Assembly: GCA_943787365.1 (NCBI GenBank)
Contig: CALSMD010000005.1
Span: forward strand, 124,001 to 188,000
Direction of reading: 5' to 3'
Origin: an uncultured Flavobacteriaceae bacterium
GTDB lineage: Bacteria > Bacteroidota > Bacteroidia > Flavobacteriales > Flavobacteriaceae
DNA: 64,000 bases
Position 1 is the first letter of the stretch, and each line of letters starts with the position of its first letter. Below are positions 35,001 through 45,733 of this stretch, one piece after another. The notes under the pieces are model-generated. The model made no database searches. It had not been told where the DNA came from and worked only from the letters and a program-made list of their open reading frames with translations. The translations under genes and the position numbers were made by a program.

Positions 35001-37382
35001 TTACATAAACCCACCACCAGATTTTTCATTATTATCACGTTGTTTTCTACTTAATGCTTTGTACTTGCTACCACCAAAGCGGTAATTTAAACCAACTCTC
35101 CAGGTGTTACTTTCCCAATTAAACTGACCGTTTTGCGGGTAAGGTCTTTCGCCATCAAATTGAAATTTCATGGTATTAAAAATGTCATTATAACTAAAAC
35201 TAAAAGTAGCTTTATCTTCTAAAAATTTATAACTCAAACCTGTGTTAACCATAAACATTGATTTTCTGTTAAACTGTAAACTTTCACTATCGGCACGATA
35301 CATTCCAAATAAAGAGAAGCTTAATTTTTTGTTAGCTTTAAAGGTGTTACTTAATCGCAAATTATAGGTAGAGTTATCAATTTCAACATTTTCTAGTCCA
35401 GTAATTCCTGTATCCACTACACCTTTTACAGTATTAAAATACAGTTCTGCACTACCATTAAAGCTCCACCACGTTGTAGGTCTATAATTTGTAGATACTT
35501 CTGCACCATAGGCATTATTTTTGTCAAAATTATCAAAACTTAATAAGAGTCTGTTAGCATCGGTTGGGTCTAAAGAAACGGTTCTACTAATTTCGTCATC
35601 TATAGCTCGGTAAAACACGCCACCTGTAATGCTTCCTTTGTTCAATTTCCGAGTGTAGTTCGCTTCTAAAGAATTAGTAAATTGCTGCTTTAGATTTGGG
35701 TTACCTATCGATGTAATTCGTGGTGTACTCCATACTCTTATCGGGTTTATTTGTCCCAACCCTGGACGATCTACACGGCGACTAAAACTTACTTGATACG
35801 TGTTTTTTTCTGAAAGATTATAAGTTATAAACCCTGAAGGATATACACTAAATTGATCGTCTTTAAATAGAGCATCTGCTTGTGTGTTTTGTGCAAAATC
35901 GGCTTTCACATCGTACTGTTCTATTCGGGCACCTATTTGATAAGACCATTTTTCAAAGGATTTACTATAGGTACCATAAAAGGAGTAAATGCTTCTTTCA
36001 TATTGATAATCAGAATCAAATAAGGTAACATTAGTAGTGTCATACGTGTTTTCAGAATTGTTATTTCTGTATTCTGCTCCCAATTCTAATTTTACGTCAT
36101 CAGACAATGGGTTTTCATAATCCAAGTTTATAATGGTATTATCTCGTTGGTTATTTACTAAATCCAAATAGGTAGGAGCTGCGGAGAATCTGAAATCAGC
36201 AGTTTCATCACTATCAAAGGTACTATAGTCACCTTCTATGCTAATGTTATGTCCATCATCATTAAAATCGTGTTTGTAACTTGCGTTATACGTAGAGGTG
36301 TTGTTATCATTGGAGTTGTTAAACTCTTGTCTAAAATCTGGATTGTTATTTAATAAATAAACTATATCCGTTGCTCCATTTCCTTTGCCATCATACAAAT
36401 TTTGATTGGTATAAACAGAAAAGGTATTTTTATCATTTATATAGTAATCTACACCTACTTTAAATAAATGTGATTTGTTATTGTTTCCAAAAGTGAACAA
36501 TTGTCTGGTGCTATCATCTAATCTATTTATAAACCCATTATTAGAACTTTCCCCAATAGTATTACCATAATTTCCGTAAAAATTGAATTTACCGTTGCGG
36601 TAATTCATATCGATGGAACTATTAAAATTGGCATTTATTTCTTTACTTAATCCAATATTTAAGCTTCCATTAAAACCTACCATTGTGTTTTTGTGAAGAA
36701 TAATATTTATAATACCACTCATACCTTCAGGGTTGTATTTTGCGGATGGGTTTGTAATAAGTTCAACACTTTTTATAGATGTAGAAGGAATTTGTTTTAA
36801 TAACTGCGCTGCGGGTACATTGGTTGGTTTTCCATCTACTAAAACACGCACATTTTCGTTCCCACGCAGGCTAATAGAGCCACTTTGACTATCTACACTA
36901 ACAGAAGGTAAATTGTTCATAATATCACTTGCAGTTGCGCCTTGTGTTGTAAGGTCTTTTCCGATAGTAATCACTTTTCGATCTACTTTTTGTTGAATGG
37001 TAGAAGTTTCAGCGATGATAGTGACTTCGTCAAGTGCCGTCTGATCTTCTTCCAAAACAAGAGTTCCTAAATCGAGTTTATTTTTTCCACGACTCAGAGT
37101 AACCTCTTTGTTTAAAGTTTTATAACCAATGTACTGAACAGAAACTATAACTGTAGTCTCTTTAATGTTTGAGATTTCAAAAACGCCATCTTGATCTGTA
37201 ATTGCACCAGTAATTATTTCACCTGATTGTGATTTAATGATGATATTTACATAGGGGAGGGCTTCGTTTGATTTAGAATCGATCACACGGCCACTAATGG
37301 TACCTTTGTCTAATGAGTTGTCAGCATAAAGAGCTAAATTGGAAACCATTAAAAAAGTAAGTAATACTGCGATATTTTTCAT
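35001..37382 (-). CDS. TonB-dependent outer-membrane receptor
   Basis: 793 aa. Signal peptide (MKNIAVLLTFLMVSNLALYA) and an N-terminal carboxypeptidase-regulatory-like domain (about 28-115, with GTISGRVIDSKSNEALPYVN). Then comes a plug domain with LPSVSVDSQSGSISLRGNENV and a long beta-barrel of the OMP_b-brl_3 type ending FGGSKYKALSRKQRDNNEKS. The last residues lack the usual terminal aromatic. Likely substrate unknown. No SusD partner is nearby, so it is not a standard polysaccharide-utilisation pair. Confidence 0.93.
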   Translation of the reverse strand: MKNIAVLLTFLMVSNLALYADNSLDKGTISGRVIDSKSNEALPYVNIIIKSQSGEIITGAITDQDGVFEISNIKETTVIVSVQYIGYKTLNKEVTLSRGKNKLDLGTLVLEEDQTALDEVTIIAETSTIQQKVDRKVITIGKDLTTQGATASDIMNNLPSVSVDSQSGSISLRGNENVRVLVDGKPTNVPAAQLLKQIPSTSIKSVELITNPSAKYNPEGMSGIINIILHKNTMVGFNGSLNIGLSKEINANFNSSIDMNYRNGKFNFYGNYGNTIGESSNNGFINRLDDSTRQLFTFGNNNKSHLFKVGVDYYINDKNTFSVYTNQNLYDGKGNGATDIVYLLNNNPDFRQEFNNSNDNNTSTYNASYKHDFNDDGHNISIEGDYSTFDSDETADFRFSAAPTYLDLVNNQRDNTIINLDYENPLSDDVKLELGAEYRNNNSENTYDTTNVTLFDSDYQYERSIYSFYGTYSKSFEKWSYQIGARIEQYDVKADFAQNTQADALFKDDQFSVYPSGFITYNLSEKNTYQVSFSRRVDRPGLGQINPIRVWSTPRITSIGNPNLKQQFTNSLEANYTRKLNKGSITGGVFYRAIDDEISRTVSLDPTDANRLLLSFDNFDKNNAYGAEVSTNYRPTTWWSFNGSAELYFNTVKGVVDTGITGLENVEIDNSTYNLRLSNTFKANKKLSFSLFGMYRADSESLQFNRKSMFMVNTGLSYKFLEDKATFSFSYNDIFNTMKFQFDGERPYPQNGQFNWESNTWRVGLNYRFGGSKYKALSRKQRDNNEKSGGGFM

Positions 37383-37480
37383 TTATTTGGGAGGGATAAA
37401 ATTAATAGGTATTTGTAGATTAGACGACATATAATTAATTTTGTTACTATTTATTTTAAATTAATATAAAACTTAATGGC

Positions 37481-37846
37481 ATGTCAAAAAAACACACCCT
37501 CGTTCTCGGCGCTTCTTTAAATCCCGATCGTTACTCCAATATGGCAATACTTCGCTTGTGTGACAATGCCATCGAAGTGAAGGCCTTTGGATTGAAACAA
37601 GGCACAGTTTGCGGCGTTGATATTGATACGGAGTTAATGCCTTATAAAAACATTCATACGGTCACTTTGTATCTGAATCCGAAACGTCAAGAAGCTTATT
37701 ATGATTATATATTAGATTTAAACCCTACACGCGTTATTTTCAATCCTGGCACTGAAAATCCTAAATTTTATGAGCGTCTAAGTGAGGTGTCTATAGATTA
37801 TGAAGTTGCTTGTACGTTGGTATTACTCACGACGCAGCAGTATTAA
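37481..37846 (+). CDS. CoA-binding domain protein (YccU-like)
   Basis: 121 aa Rossmann-fold protein. LVLGASLNPDRYSNMAILRL is the CoA_binding_2 signature and FNPGTENPKFYERL the second conserved part. Small stand-alone CoA-binding proteins of this kind are widespread and functionally undefined. Monocistronic. Confidence 0.9.
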   Translation: MSKKHTLVLGASLNPDRYSNMAILRLCDNAIEVKAFGLKQGTVCGVDIDTELMPYKNIHTVTLYLNPKRQEAYYDYILDLNPTRVIFNPGTENPKFYERLSEVSIDYEVACTLVLLTTQQY

Positions 37847-38062
37847 TTCTAGGGAATATTCTTTGTTAAAGGAGTAAGCCCCCTATAACTTACTTTCAAC
37901 ACTTACCTTGAAAAGGATGTTTGAGTAAATGCTATTTTAAAGAGGGTTCTTTTGTGCGTCTCTAACCAGCAATACTGCGAAATAAAGTTAAAGTCACAGA
38001 ATATTTTAAGATTGTAAATATTTTTCACTATATTAATGTACCAAATTTCAAATCCTTACGCT

Positions 38063-41000
38063 ATGAATAAGCCTACTCTTATTTTATACACTTTTCTATT
38101 ATTATTTTTAAATGTTGAATCCCAAGAATATCTTGAGATGATGAACTCAGAAGAATTCACAGTTCAAGAAGTTCAGAATACTGCCGAGGCATATTTTGAA
38201 ATTAGAGGAACTGGTAGAGGCACTGGACACAAAAGCTATAAGCGTTGGGAGTATGATGCGATTCGTATGCAAGATGACAATGGACTTTTAAAGTCGCCTT
38301 CGTTTTACTATAACGAGTTAGAACAGTACAATTCAGAGATAAACAATTCAAATAGATCAAGTCGTGCCAGCTTAGTTTCTAACTGGGAACAATTAGGACC
38401 CTCCTATTGGAATCAAACTTCGGGATGGAATCCGGGTGTTGGACGAATTACCAGTATAGCCATTGATCCCACTAATGAAGATCATATCATTATTGGATCT
38501 CCAGGGGGAGGCGTTTGGAAAACAACTGATGGGACTACAACCTGGACTGCATTAACAGATAATCTCTCTAATATTGTGGTGCATGCATTGACAATACACC
38601 CCACCGATTCAAACACCTATTTCTGGGGGACTTCCTATGGCGTAATTTATAAATCTACAGATGCAGGTGCCACTTGGAACCTACTAGCAGATACTGGAAA
38701 TGGAAGAATTAATAAAATTTTGATTGACCCTACAAACACCAATAAAATGTTTTGTTCTGGGGAGTTTGATGGGGTCTATAAATCCGTTGATGCGGGTCTA
38801 ACATGGGCATTAATTCATCCAGAGTCTACTACAGGCTTTGATGTAGAATTTAAGCCAGGGGACACCAATACAATTTACGCATCAGGAAATTCATTTTTTA
38901 AATCTACCGATGGTGGTCAAAGTTTTGAGATTATCAATAATGCTTTTGATCCTTTAGCTTTTTGGAGTCAAGAATATGTGTCTCAGACTACAGATTGGGC
39001 CATAGCTGAATCTAACCATAATGGTTCATTGACTGCTAAAAGCGGCTCAAAGTTAGCAATTTTAACACTGTTTTCTGCATCAAATTCGATTACAAAATTA
39101 ATTACACCTGCAATCGATCTTAGCGGGATTTCAGATTCAACATTAAATTTTTCTTTTACAAATGTAAACATTCGATATCCTCAGAATCCTGCTAATCCTT
39201 TTAAAATATTTTATAAAACAGGAGTTTCCGAGCCATGGACGCTGCTTGCAACTATACCAGCTGAAGTTTCAGCATGGGAGGACGTTTCAATTCCTTTACC
39301 AGATCCATCTGGAGACTATTATATAGCTTTTGAAGGGCATTCCTACTATGCCAGCGAAGTCACATTAGATGATATTTCTGTAGAAAGTCCAACACAAGGA
39401 GTTGTTTATTCTGATGGTTTTGAAGCGGGTGCAAATCCAGATAATTTTCTAAGTGGTCCAAAAATGATAGGCGTTTCTGCAAACAATCCGGAGGTTGTGT
39501 ATGTAGTCGAAGCTGCTGGCAGCCTATTTGGAGGGTTTTATAAATCAACCGATGGTGGTGCTAATTTTACTGAATTAGACCACGCCGGAAAAAATTATTT
39601 TGGTTATACATCAGATGCAAGTGATGCCAAAGGGCAAGCCCCAAGAGATATGGATATCATCGTCAATCCATCTGATGTAGATGACGTTCATATTGCGGGT
39701 GTTCTTTCATGGAGATCAACAAATGGTGGTACGGATTTTAACGTGACCTCTCAATGGCAACCAGGCTCTGCAGCAAATGAAAACATAGGCTATTGCCATG
39801 CCGATATTGATCTTATGATCTATCATAATGACAAAATTTATGTGGGGAGTGATGGCGGTATTTTTGTAGCCAATGACCCGTTGAATGTCAGCAGTACTTA
39901 TTATACCGATTTAACCGCAGGTTTGGGGATACGTCAATTTTATAAAATTGGAATCAGTCAAACAAATCCAGTGATTGTTTCTGGAGGATCACAAGACAAT
40001 GGAACTTCGGTTTATAGAGCAGACGGTGTTTGGTATGATTGGTTAGGTGCGGATGGTATGGAATCTTTTGTGGACCATTCAGATTCTAATATCTTATATG
40101 GAACTTCACAATTTGGAAGTTTATATAAATCCACCAATCAGGGACAAAGTATTATTTTTCTTCCATCTCCTGATGGCAAGTCAGGAGATTGGGTCACACC
40201 TTTTGAGCAAGACCCTAGTGATGGAAATACCATTTATACCGGATATGATCAAATATATAAATCTACGAATGGAGGCCTGAACTTGAGTGATGGAAGCCAG
40301 AGCTGGACTGCTATTTCACAAGATTTTGGCAGCACTGCAAACCACCTAAAAATAGCACCTTCTGATAGCGATACCATGTATGCTGCATTTGGGAGTAATC
40401 TTTACAAAACGACCAATGGTGGTTCCATTGGAGATTGGGCGCAACTGACAGGGTTTTCTGGAGGTATTAATTCGATTGCCATTCATCCAACAGATTCAAA
40501 TAAACTAGCCATTGCGACTAATTCGTCTGAAAAAGTTTATATTTCTAGTGATGGCGGTGCAACTTGGAGTGTTACAACGCATGACTTACCTAGTTTTAGT
40601 GCCTTGGCATTGGTGTGGGATATAACGTATGGTGAAGATATACTATACTTAGGGATGAATTATGGGATTTATTATTTGAGAGCTAATGAAACCACCTGGA
40701 CGTCCTACAACACTGATTTGCCAAATGTTAAGGTAAATGAGCTTGAGATAAATACGGCGGATAACAAATTATATGCGGCGACCTACGGGCGTGGACTCTG
40801 GCGAGTTGATTTGTACAAGCCTAATAGTGCTGGATTGGATGAATTTGACACCTCTGATTTAGAAGTGTCTCCAAACCCTTCAACTGGTGTGTTTAAACTA
40901 AGTTGGAAATTAAACAAACTTGTAACCATAAAAATCTATGATTCCCTAGGGAAGTTGGTCTTTTATGAAAAAAATAGAGATCTATCCCAAAACCCTGAAA

Positions 41001-41086
41001 TAGAATTACGAGCACCTGAAGGATTGTACTTCTTAAAAGTAAACACCACTCATAGCGAAATCACTAAAAAATTGATTGTAAAATAG
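38063..41086 (+). CDS. Secreted beta-propeller protein with T9SS type A sorting domain, copy 1
   Basis: 1007 aa from the ATG at 38063. The signal peptide ends near VESQ. A conserved N-terminal region with SYKRWEYDAIRMQDDNG leads into many Asp-box/BNR repeats (SVDAGLTW, STDGGQSF, SSDGGATW) that predict sortilin-like beta-propellers. At about residues 300-450 a jelly-roll (MAM/choice-of-anchor-like) domain interrupts the propeller (ending TLDDISVES). The last 75 residues (SPNPSTGVFKLSW ... GLYFLKV, KKLIVK) are a type A sorting domain for export by T9SS to the cell surface. Similar enzymes include xyloglucanase-like hydrolases, but no catalytic pair was identified. Confidence 0.9.
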   Translation: MNKPTLILYTFLLLFLNVESQEYLEMMNSEEFTVQEVQNTAEAYFEIRGTGRGTGHKSYKRWEYDAIRMQDDNGLLKSPSFYYNELEQYNSEINNSNRSSRASLVSNWEQLGPSYWNQTSGWNPGVGRITSIAIDPTNEDHIIIGSPGGGVWKTTDGTTTWTALTDNLSNIVVHALTIHPTDSNTYFWGTSYGVIYKSTDAGATWNLLADTGNGRINKILIDPTNTNKMFCSGEFDGVYKSVDAGLTWALIHPESTTGFDVEFKPGDTNTIYASGNSFFKSTDGGQSFEIINNAFDPLAFWSQEYVSQTTDWAIAESNHNGSLTAKSGSKLAILTLFSASNSITKLITPAIDLSGISDSTLNFSFTNVNIRYPQNPANPFKIFYKTGVSEPWTLLATIPAEVSAWEDVSIPLPDPSGDYYIAFEGHSYYASEVTLDDISVESPTQGVVYSDGFEAGANPDNFLSGPKMIGVSANNPEVVYVVEAAGSLFGGFYKSTDGGANFTELDHAGKNYFGYTSDASDAKGQAPRDMDIIVNPSDVDDVHIAGVLSWRSTNGGTDFNVTSQWQPGSAANENIGYCHADIDLMIYHNDKIYVGSDGGIFVANDPLNVSSTYYTDLTAGLGIRQFYKIGISQTNPVIVSGGSQDNGTSVYRADGVWYDWLGADGMESFVDHSDSNILYGTSQFGSLYKSTNQGQSIIFLPSPDGKSGDWVTPFEQDPSDGNTIYTGYDQIYKSTNGGLNLSDGSQSWTAISQDFGSTANHLKIAPSDSDTMYAAFGSNLYKTTNGGSIGDWAQLTGFSGGINSIAIHPTDSNKLAIATNSSEKVYISSDGGATWSVTTHDLPSFSALALVWDITYGEDILYLGMNYGIYYLRANETTWTSYNTDLPNVKVNELEINTADNKLYAATYGRGLWRVDLYKPNSAGLDEFDTSDLEVSPNPSTGVFKLSWKLNKLVTIKIYDSLGKLVFYEKNRDLSQNPEIELRAPEGLYFLKVNTTHSEITKKLIVK

Positions 41087-41119
41087 ATTCTAATATTTCT
41101 GTAACACTCGAAGATATAT

Positions 41120-41150
41120 AGGCGGCTAATCTAACATTAAGTCGCCTTTT
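41120..41150 (+). terminator. Terminator after T9SS protein copy 1
   Basis: Imperfect stem AGGCGGCTAAT / ATTAAGTCGCCT followed by TTTT, 34 bp past the stop, between convergent genes. The T run is present only in the plus direction. Confidence 0.6.
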
Positions 41151-41159
41151 ATGTTGAGG

Positions 41160-42617
41160 TTATTTACGTCGAATCAACATTAGTCCTATAAAAGTAAAGA
41201 GCCCATTAAGAGGCAGAAGCTCGTAGCCAATCACATAGCCACCTAAGTTTTCTGCGGGTATATTCCCAAGCATAAATACAATCGCAACAGAAGACAAGGC
41301 GACCACCCAAACATAGCGGTCTTTTATTTTATAATCTGTAAATATTCCAAAAGCAAACAATCCTAAAAGAGGCCCGTAGGTATACCCAGCCACAGTCAAT
41401 AAGCTACTAATCACATTGGAGTTTAGAGTGTATTTGAAAGCGATGATGACCACCACCAAAAGCACACTCATTCCGATATGTGTTTTTTTACGAATCGTTT
41501 TTTGTTCTTGTTCTGATTTGTTTTTCATGTCTAGGATGTCCACACAAAAAGACGTCGTCAAAGAAGTCAGGGCACTATCGGCACTGCTATACGCAGCGGC
41601 TATCAATCCAAGGATAAAAGTGATGCCTAGCGTGATTCCCAACCCGCTGTTGAGGGCGATTTCTGGAAATAATAAATCTGTTTTGGGTTTGCCGTCCAAT
41701 AACGGAATCGCAATATTATTTTGTTTGGCATAAATAAACAAAAGAGCTCCCAGCAGCATAAATAAAAAGGTTACGAATGTAAGTACAACACTGAACGAAA
41801 GCATATTTTTCTGAGCATCCTTAAGTGATTTGCACGTCAAGTTTTTTTGCATCATATCCTGATCCAATCCCGTCATGCAAATCGTAACAAACAGACCTCC
41901 AAAAAAGGATTTCAGAAAGTAATTTTTATCTAAAATGCTATCCGTATTAAAAATAGTACTGTAAGATTTTAGTTCGTCTGAGGCTAAAAACTCTGTGAAA
42001 CTCCACCCCAAACTATCCGTAATAAAATAAATGGACAATACCACCGCAGTAATCATAAACAAGGTTTGAAGCGTATCCGTCCAAACAATGGTTTTAATAC
42101 CCCCTCTAAACGTATAAATCCAGATTAATAAAATTGAAATGATAACAGTGATTTCGAAAGGGACATTCCAATCACTAAAAACAAATTGCTGCAACACAAT
42201 CGCTACTAAATACAATCGAAATGCAGCACCTAAAACTCGGGATATAAAAAAGAAAAAGGCCCCCGTTTTATGACTTACAAATCCAAAGCGTTGAAAAAGA
42301 TACTCGTAAATGGATGTTAAATTTAATTTATAATACACAGGAAGCAGCACAAAAGCGACCACAACGTAACCCACCATATAACCCAAGACAACTTGAAAAT
42401 AACTAAACTGAGATGCTTCTACCCAACCTGGAACAGATATAAAAGTAACTCCCGACAGCGACGCGCCAATCATTCCAAAAGCCACTAGATACCAAGGTGA
42501 TTGTTTACCCGCTTTAAAAAAATCGACATTAGAATCGTTTTTTCCCGTTAAGAAAGAAATGAGGATTAAAACTAAAAAATAACCTAAAAGGAGCGTTAAA
42601 ATTAAAAAGGAACTCAT
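41160..42617 (-). CDS. Sodium:solute symporter (SSS family)
   Basis: 485 aa with about 13 hydrophobic segments. The start [20 protein letters not shown] has the N-terminal helix. The conserved loops [19 protein letters not shown] (TM2), [13 protein letters not shown] and [17 protein letters not shown] (the sodium-site TM8 equivalent) are present. Imports a sugar, sialic acid, amino acid or similar with sodium; the substrate cannot be read. It lies between the two paralogous T9SS proteins on the opposite strand. Confidence 0.93.
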   Translation of the reverse strand: MSSFLILTLLLGYFLVLILISFLTGKNDSNVDFFKAGKQSPWYLVAFGMIGASLSGVTFISVPGWVEASQFSYFQVVLGYMVGYVVVAFVLLPVYYKLNLTSIYEYLFQRFGFVSHKTGAFFFFISRVLGAAFRLYLVAIVLQQFVFSDWNVPFEITVIISILLIWIYTFRGGIKTIVWTDTLQTLFMITAVVLSIYFITDSLGWSFTEFLASDELKSYSTIFNTDSILDKNYFLKSFFGGLFVTICMTGLDQDMMQKNLTCKSLKDAQKNMLSFSVVLTFVTFLFMLLGALLFIYAKQNNIAIPLLDGKPKTDLLFPEIALNSGLGITLGITFILGLIAAAYSSADSALTSLTTSFCVDILDMKNKSEQEQKTIRKKTHIGMSVLLVVVIIAFKYTLNSNVISSLLTVAGYTYGPLLGLFAFGIFTDYKIKDRYVWVVALSSVAIVFMLGNIPAENLGGYVIGYELLPLNGLFTFIGLMLIRRK

Positions 42618-42670
42618 GTGTTAAAGTAAATTAGATTACTTTTACGAAGTTAACCAATTATAACTTTATT

Positions 42671-45661
42671 ATGAAAAAATCAACCTTTATTTTAGGGGTT
42701 TTCCTATTGTCATTTTTATCTATTGAAGCTCAAGACTATCTTGAGATGATGAACTCAAACCAATATACAGTTTTAGAAGTTCAAAATGCTGCAGAAGCTT
42801 ATTTTGAAAATCGAGATAAAGGTAGAGGAACGGGTTATAAAAGTTACAAACGTTGGGAGTATGATGCACTTCGTATGCAAGATGACAATGGACTTTTAAA
42901 ATCGCCTTCGTTTTACTATAACGAACTAGAACGTTATAACTCTTACAAAAATAATTCCACGCAATTGGGACAAAGACGTAGGGTTGCCAATTGGGAACAG
43001 TTAGGGCCTTATGAGTGGAATCAAACTTCGGGGTGGAATCCAGGAGTGGGACGAATCACAAGTATAGGAATTGATCCTAATAACGAGAATCATATGATTA
43101 TAGGTTCCCCAACTGGTGGAGTTTGGAAAACCACAGATGGGAGTGCGACTTGGAATGCATTAACAGATAACCTCTCTAATATTAATGTGTATGCATTAAC
43201 GATCCATCCCACAAATTCTAATATTTATTTTTGGGGAAGTAATAGTGGTGTTATTTTTAAATCTACAGATGCCGGGGCAACTTGGAACGAATTAGCCGAT
43301 ACAGGAAATGGAAATGTAAATAAAATTTTAATCAATCCATCGAATACGAATCAACTATTTTGTTCAACAGAATCTTCTGGAGTTTTTCAATCTACGGATG
43401 CTGGTGTCAATTGGGAGAAAATCCACGGTAGCTCTAGTCGAGGCTACGACGTAGAGTTTAAGCCTGGAGATACCAATACGATTTACGCATCTGGAAATTT
43501 ATTTTTTAAATCCACGGATGGCGGTTTAACCTTTTACGATGATTTGTTTAGCCCTTGGACTCAAGAAAATGTGCAAGGTCAAACAAATTGGACTATTGGG
43601 GCATCAAATCCTTGGGGCTCTGTTAGTCCTGTTCAAGGAGATATGATGGCGAATTTTTACTTGCCAAGTTATGAGAATCCAATTACAAGATTAGTTACTC
43701 CGGCTTTAGATTTGAGTAATGCAGCATCGCCAGAACTCAATTTTTCTTTTTCGAATCTTAGATGGCTTGGTCCCTACTTAAATGGGTTTCGAGTACTTTA
43801 CAAAACATCTATTAATGGTGAATGGATAGAATTAGCGAACTATCCTGACTCAGTGCCAAATTGGCAAAATGTTACATTAGCTTTACCAGATGCTTCAGAC
43901 GATTATTATATTGCATTTGAAGTGACTAATAATTATGGAAAACCCACAACTTTAGATGCCGTATCCATTGAAGATTCTTCATTGGGTATTATTTTCGAAA
44001 ATGGGTTTGAATTGAGTGATAATGATTTTTCAAATGGTCCAAAAATGATAGGTGTTTCTGCTGATAATCCGGATGTTGTGTATATACTAGAAGCAGCTGG
44101 CGGCATATTTGGAGGGTTTTATAAATCTACTGACAGTGGTGCCAATTTTACTAAATTAGACCATACAGGGAAAAATTATTTTGGGTATACATCTGATGCA
44201 AGTGATGCCAAAGGGCAAGCCCCAAGAGATATGGATGTTATTGTCAACCCATCTGATGCAGAGGATGTTCATATTGCAGGGATTTTATCATGGCGTTCTA
44301 CAAATGGTGGAACCGATTTTAATATTACTTCACAATGGGTGCCTGGAAATGCAGCAGATCAAAATATTGGGTACTGCCATGCAGACATTGATCTTATGAT
44401 TTATCATAATGACAAAATATATGTGGGGAGTGATGGCGGTATTTTTGTTGCTAATGACCCACTGAATGTTAGTAGTACTTACTATACCGATTTAACCGCT
44501 GGTTTGGGAATTCGTCAATTTTATAAAATTGGAATCAGTCAAACAGATCCTGTGATTGTTTCCGGAGGATCTCAAGATAATGGGACTTCTGTTTATAGAG
44601 CCGATGGCATCTGGTACGATTGGTTAGGGGCTGATGGAATGGAGTCATTTGTAGACCATTCAGATTCTAATATTTTGTATGGAACCTCCCAAAATGGGAC
44701 TTTATACAAATCATACGATCAAGGAGCAAGTTATAGTTGGATCAACCATGGATATTTTGATGATGTTGAAGGTCCAGACGGTAGCTGGGTCACCCCTTTT
44801 GAACAGGATCCTAATGTTGGTGCTACATTATACTCTGGATACCGTGAAATATATAAATCCCTTGATGCAGGAGCTACTTGGAGTTCTATCTCTCAAGATT
44901 TTGGTAGTACTGCAAATCATTTAAAAATAGCACCCTCTGATAGCAATACCCTATATGCTGCATTTGGAGAGAACCTTTACAAAACCACAAATGGAGGATC
45001 AGAAGGAGATTGGACGCAAGTAACAGGATTTTCTGGAAACATTAATTCGATTGCCATTCATCCTACAATTTCAAATAAGTTAGCGATTGCAACAAATTCC
45101 AACGATAAGGTTTATATTTCAAGTGATGGTGGCGAAAATTGGAGTGTTGAATCTCATGACTTACCAAATTTTAGTGCCTTGGCATTGGTGTGGGATACGA
45201 CTTACAATGAAGATATATTATACTTAGGGATGAATTATGGAGTCTATTACCTCAGAAATAATGAAACAACTTGGACGTCTTATGATACAGGACTGCCAAA
45301 TATTCAAGTTCGTGAACTTGAAATAAATACGGCAGATAGTAAGCTATACGTTGCAACTTATGGACGTGGACTTTGGCGTGTTAACTTGTTTGATCCGGAC
45401 GCTTTAGGAGTGGACAATTTACAAATATCAGATTTGATCGTGTCACCAAATCCAACAACGGGAACTTTTAAATTGAATTGGAAATTAAACGATCCAGTGA
45501 CAATCAAAATTTTTGATCCCCTTGGGAAGTTGGTTTTTTATGAGAAAAACAGAGATCTATCCCAAAATCCTGAAATAGAACTACAGGCTCCACAAGGACT
45601 GTATTTCCTAAAAGTAAATACATTAAATCAAGAAATCACTAAAAAATTAATTATAAACTAA
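42671..45661 (+). CDS. Secreted beta-propeller protein with T9SS type A sorting domain, copy 2
   Basis: 996 aa paralogue of 38063-41086. Same order: signal peptide (MKKSTFILGVFLLSFLSIEA), the N-terminal SYKRWEYDALRMQDDNG region, Asp-box propeller repeats, an inserted jelly-roll domain at about 295-445, more propeller, and a sorting domain starting SPNPTTGTFKLNWKLN. Most of the protein is very similar to copy 1, with long identical stretches in the second propeller half. The jelly-roll insert is clearly more divergent. A recent duplication followed by divergence of the insert is likely. Confidence 0.9.
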   Translation: MKKSTFILGVFLLSFLSIEAQDYLEMMNSNQYTVLEVQNAAEAYFENRDKGRGTGYKSYKRWEYDALRMQDDNGLLKSPSFYYNELERYNSYKNNSTQLGQRRRVANWEQLGPYEWNQTSGWNPGVGRITSIGIDPNNENHMIIGSPTGGVWKTTDGSATWNALTDNLSNINVYALTIHPTNSNIYFWGSNSGVIFKSTDAGATWNELADTGNGNVNKILINPSNTNQLFCSTESSGVFQSTDAGVNWEKIHGSSSRGYDVEFKPGDTNTIYASGNLFFKSTDGGLTFYDDLFSPWTQENVQGQTNWTIGASNPWGSVSPVQGDMMANFYLPSYENPITRLVTPALDLSNAASPELNFSFSNLRWLGPYLNGFRVLYKTSINGEWIELANYPDSVPNWQNVTLALPDASDDYYIAFEVTNNYGKPTTLDAVSIEDSSLGIIFENGFELSDNDFSNGPKMIGVSADNPDVVYILEAAGGIFGGFYKSTDSGANFTKLDHTGKNYFGYTSDASDAKGQAPRDMDVIVNPSDAEDVHIAGILSWRSTNGGTDFNITSQWVPGNAADQNIGYCHADIDLMIYHNDKIYVGSDGGIFVANDPLNVSSTYYTDLTAGLGIRQFYKIGISQTDPVIVSGGSQDNGTSVYRADGIWYDWLGADGMESFVDHSDSNILYGTSQNGTLYKSYDQGASYSWINHGYFDDVEGPDGSWVTPFEQDPNVGATLYSGYREIYKSLDAGATWSSISQDFGSTANHLKIAPSDSNTLYAAFGENLYKTTNGGSEGDWTQVTGFSGNINSIAIHPTISNKLAIATNSNDKVYISSDGGENWSVESHDLPNFSALALVWDTTYNEDILYLGMNYGVYYLRNNETTWTSYDTGLPNIQVRELEINTADSKLYVATYGRGLWRVNLFDPDALGVDNLQISDLIVSPNPTTGTFKLNWKLNDPVTIKIFDPLGKLVFYEKNRDLSQNPEIELQAPQGLYFLKVNTLNQEITKKLIIN

Positions 45662-45721
45662 GCACTGTTTTGAGTGTTTAGAGATGTTTAATTTCATGAC
45701 ATAAATTCGTTTAATTTTATC

Positions 45722-45729
45722 TAAATTTG
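45722..45729 (+). promoter_or_regulatory. Promoter -7 box abutting recR
   Basis: TAAATTTG (TAnnTTTG) ends 4 bp before the recR ATG at 45734, predicting a leaderless or nearly leaderless mRNA. Confidence 0.45.
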
Positions 45730-45733
45730 TGTC

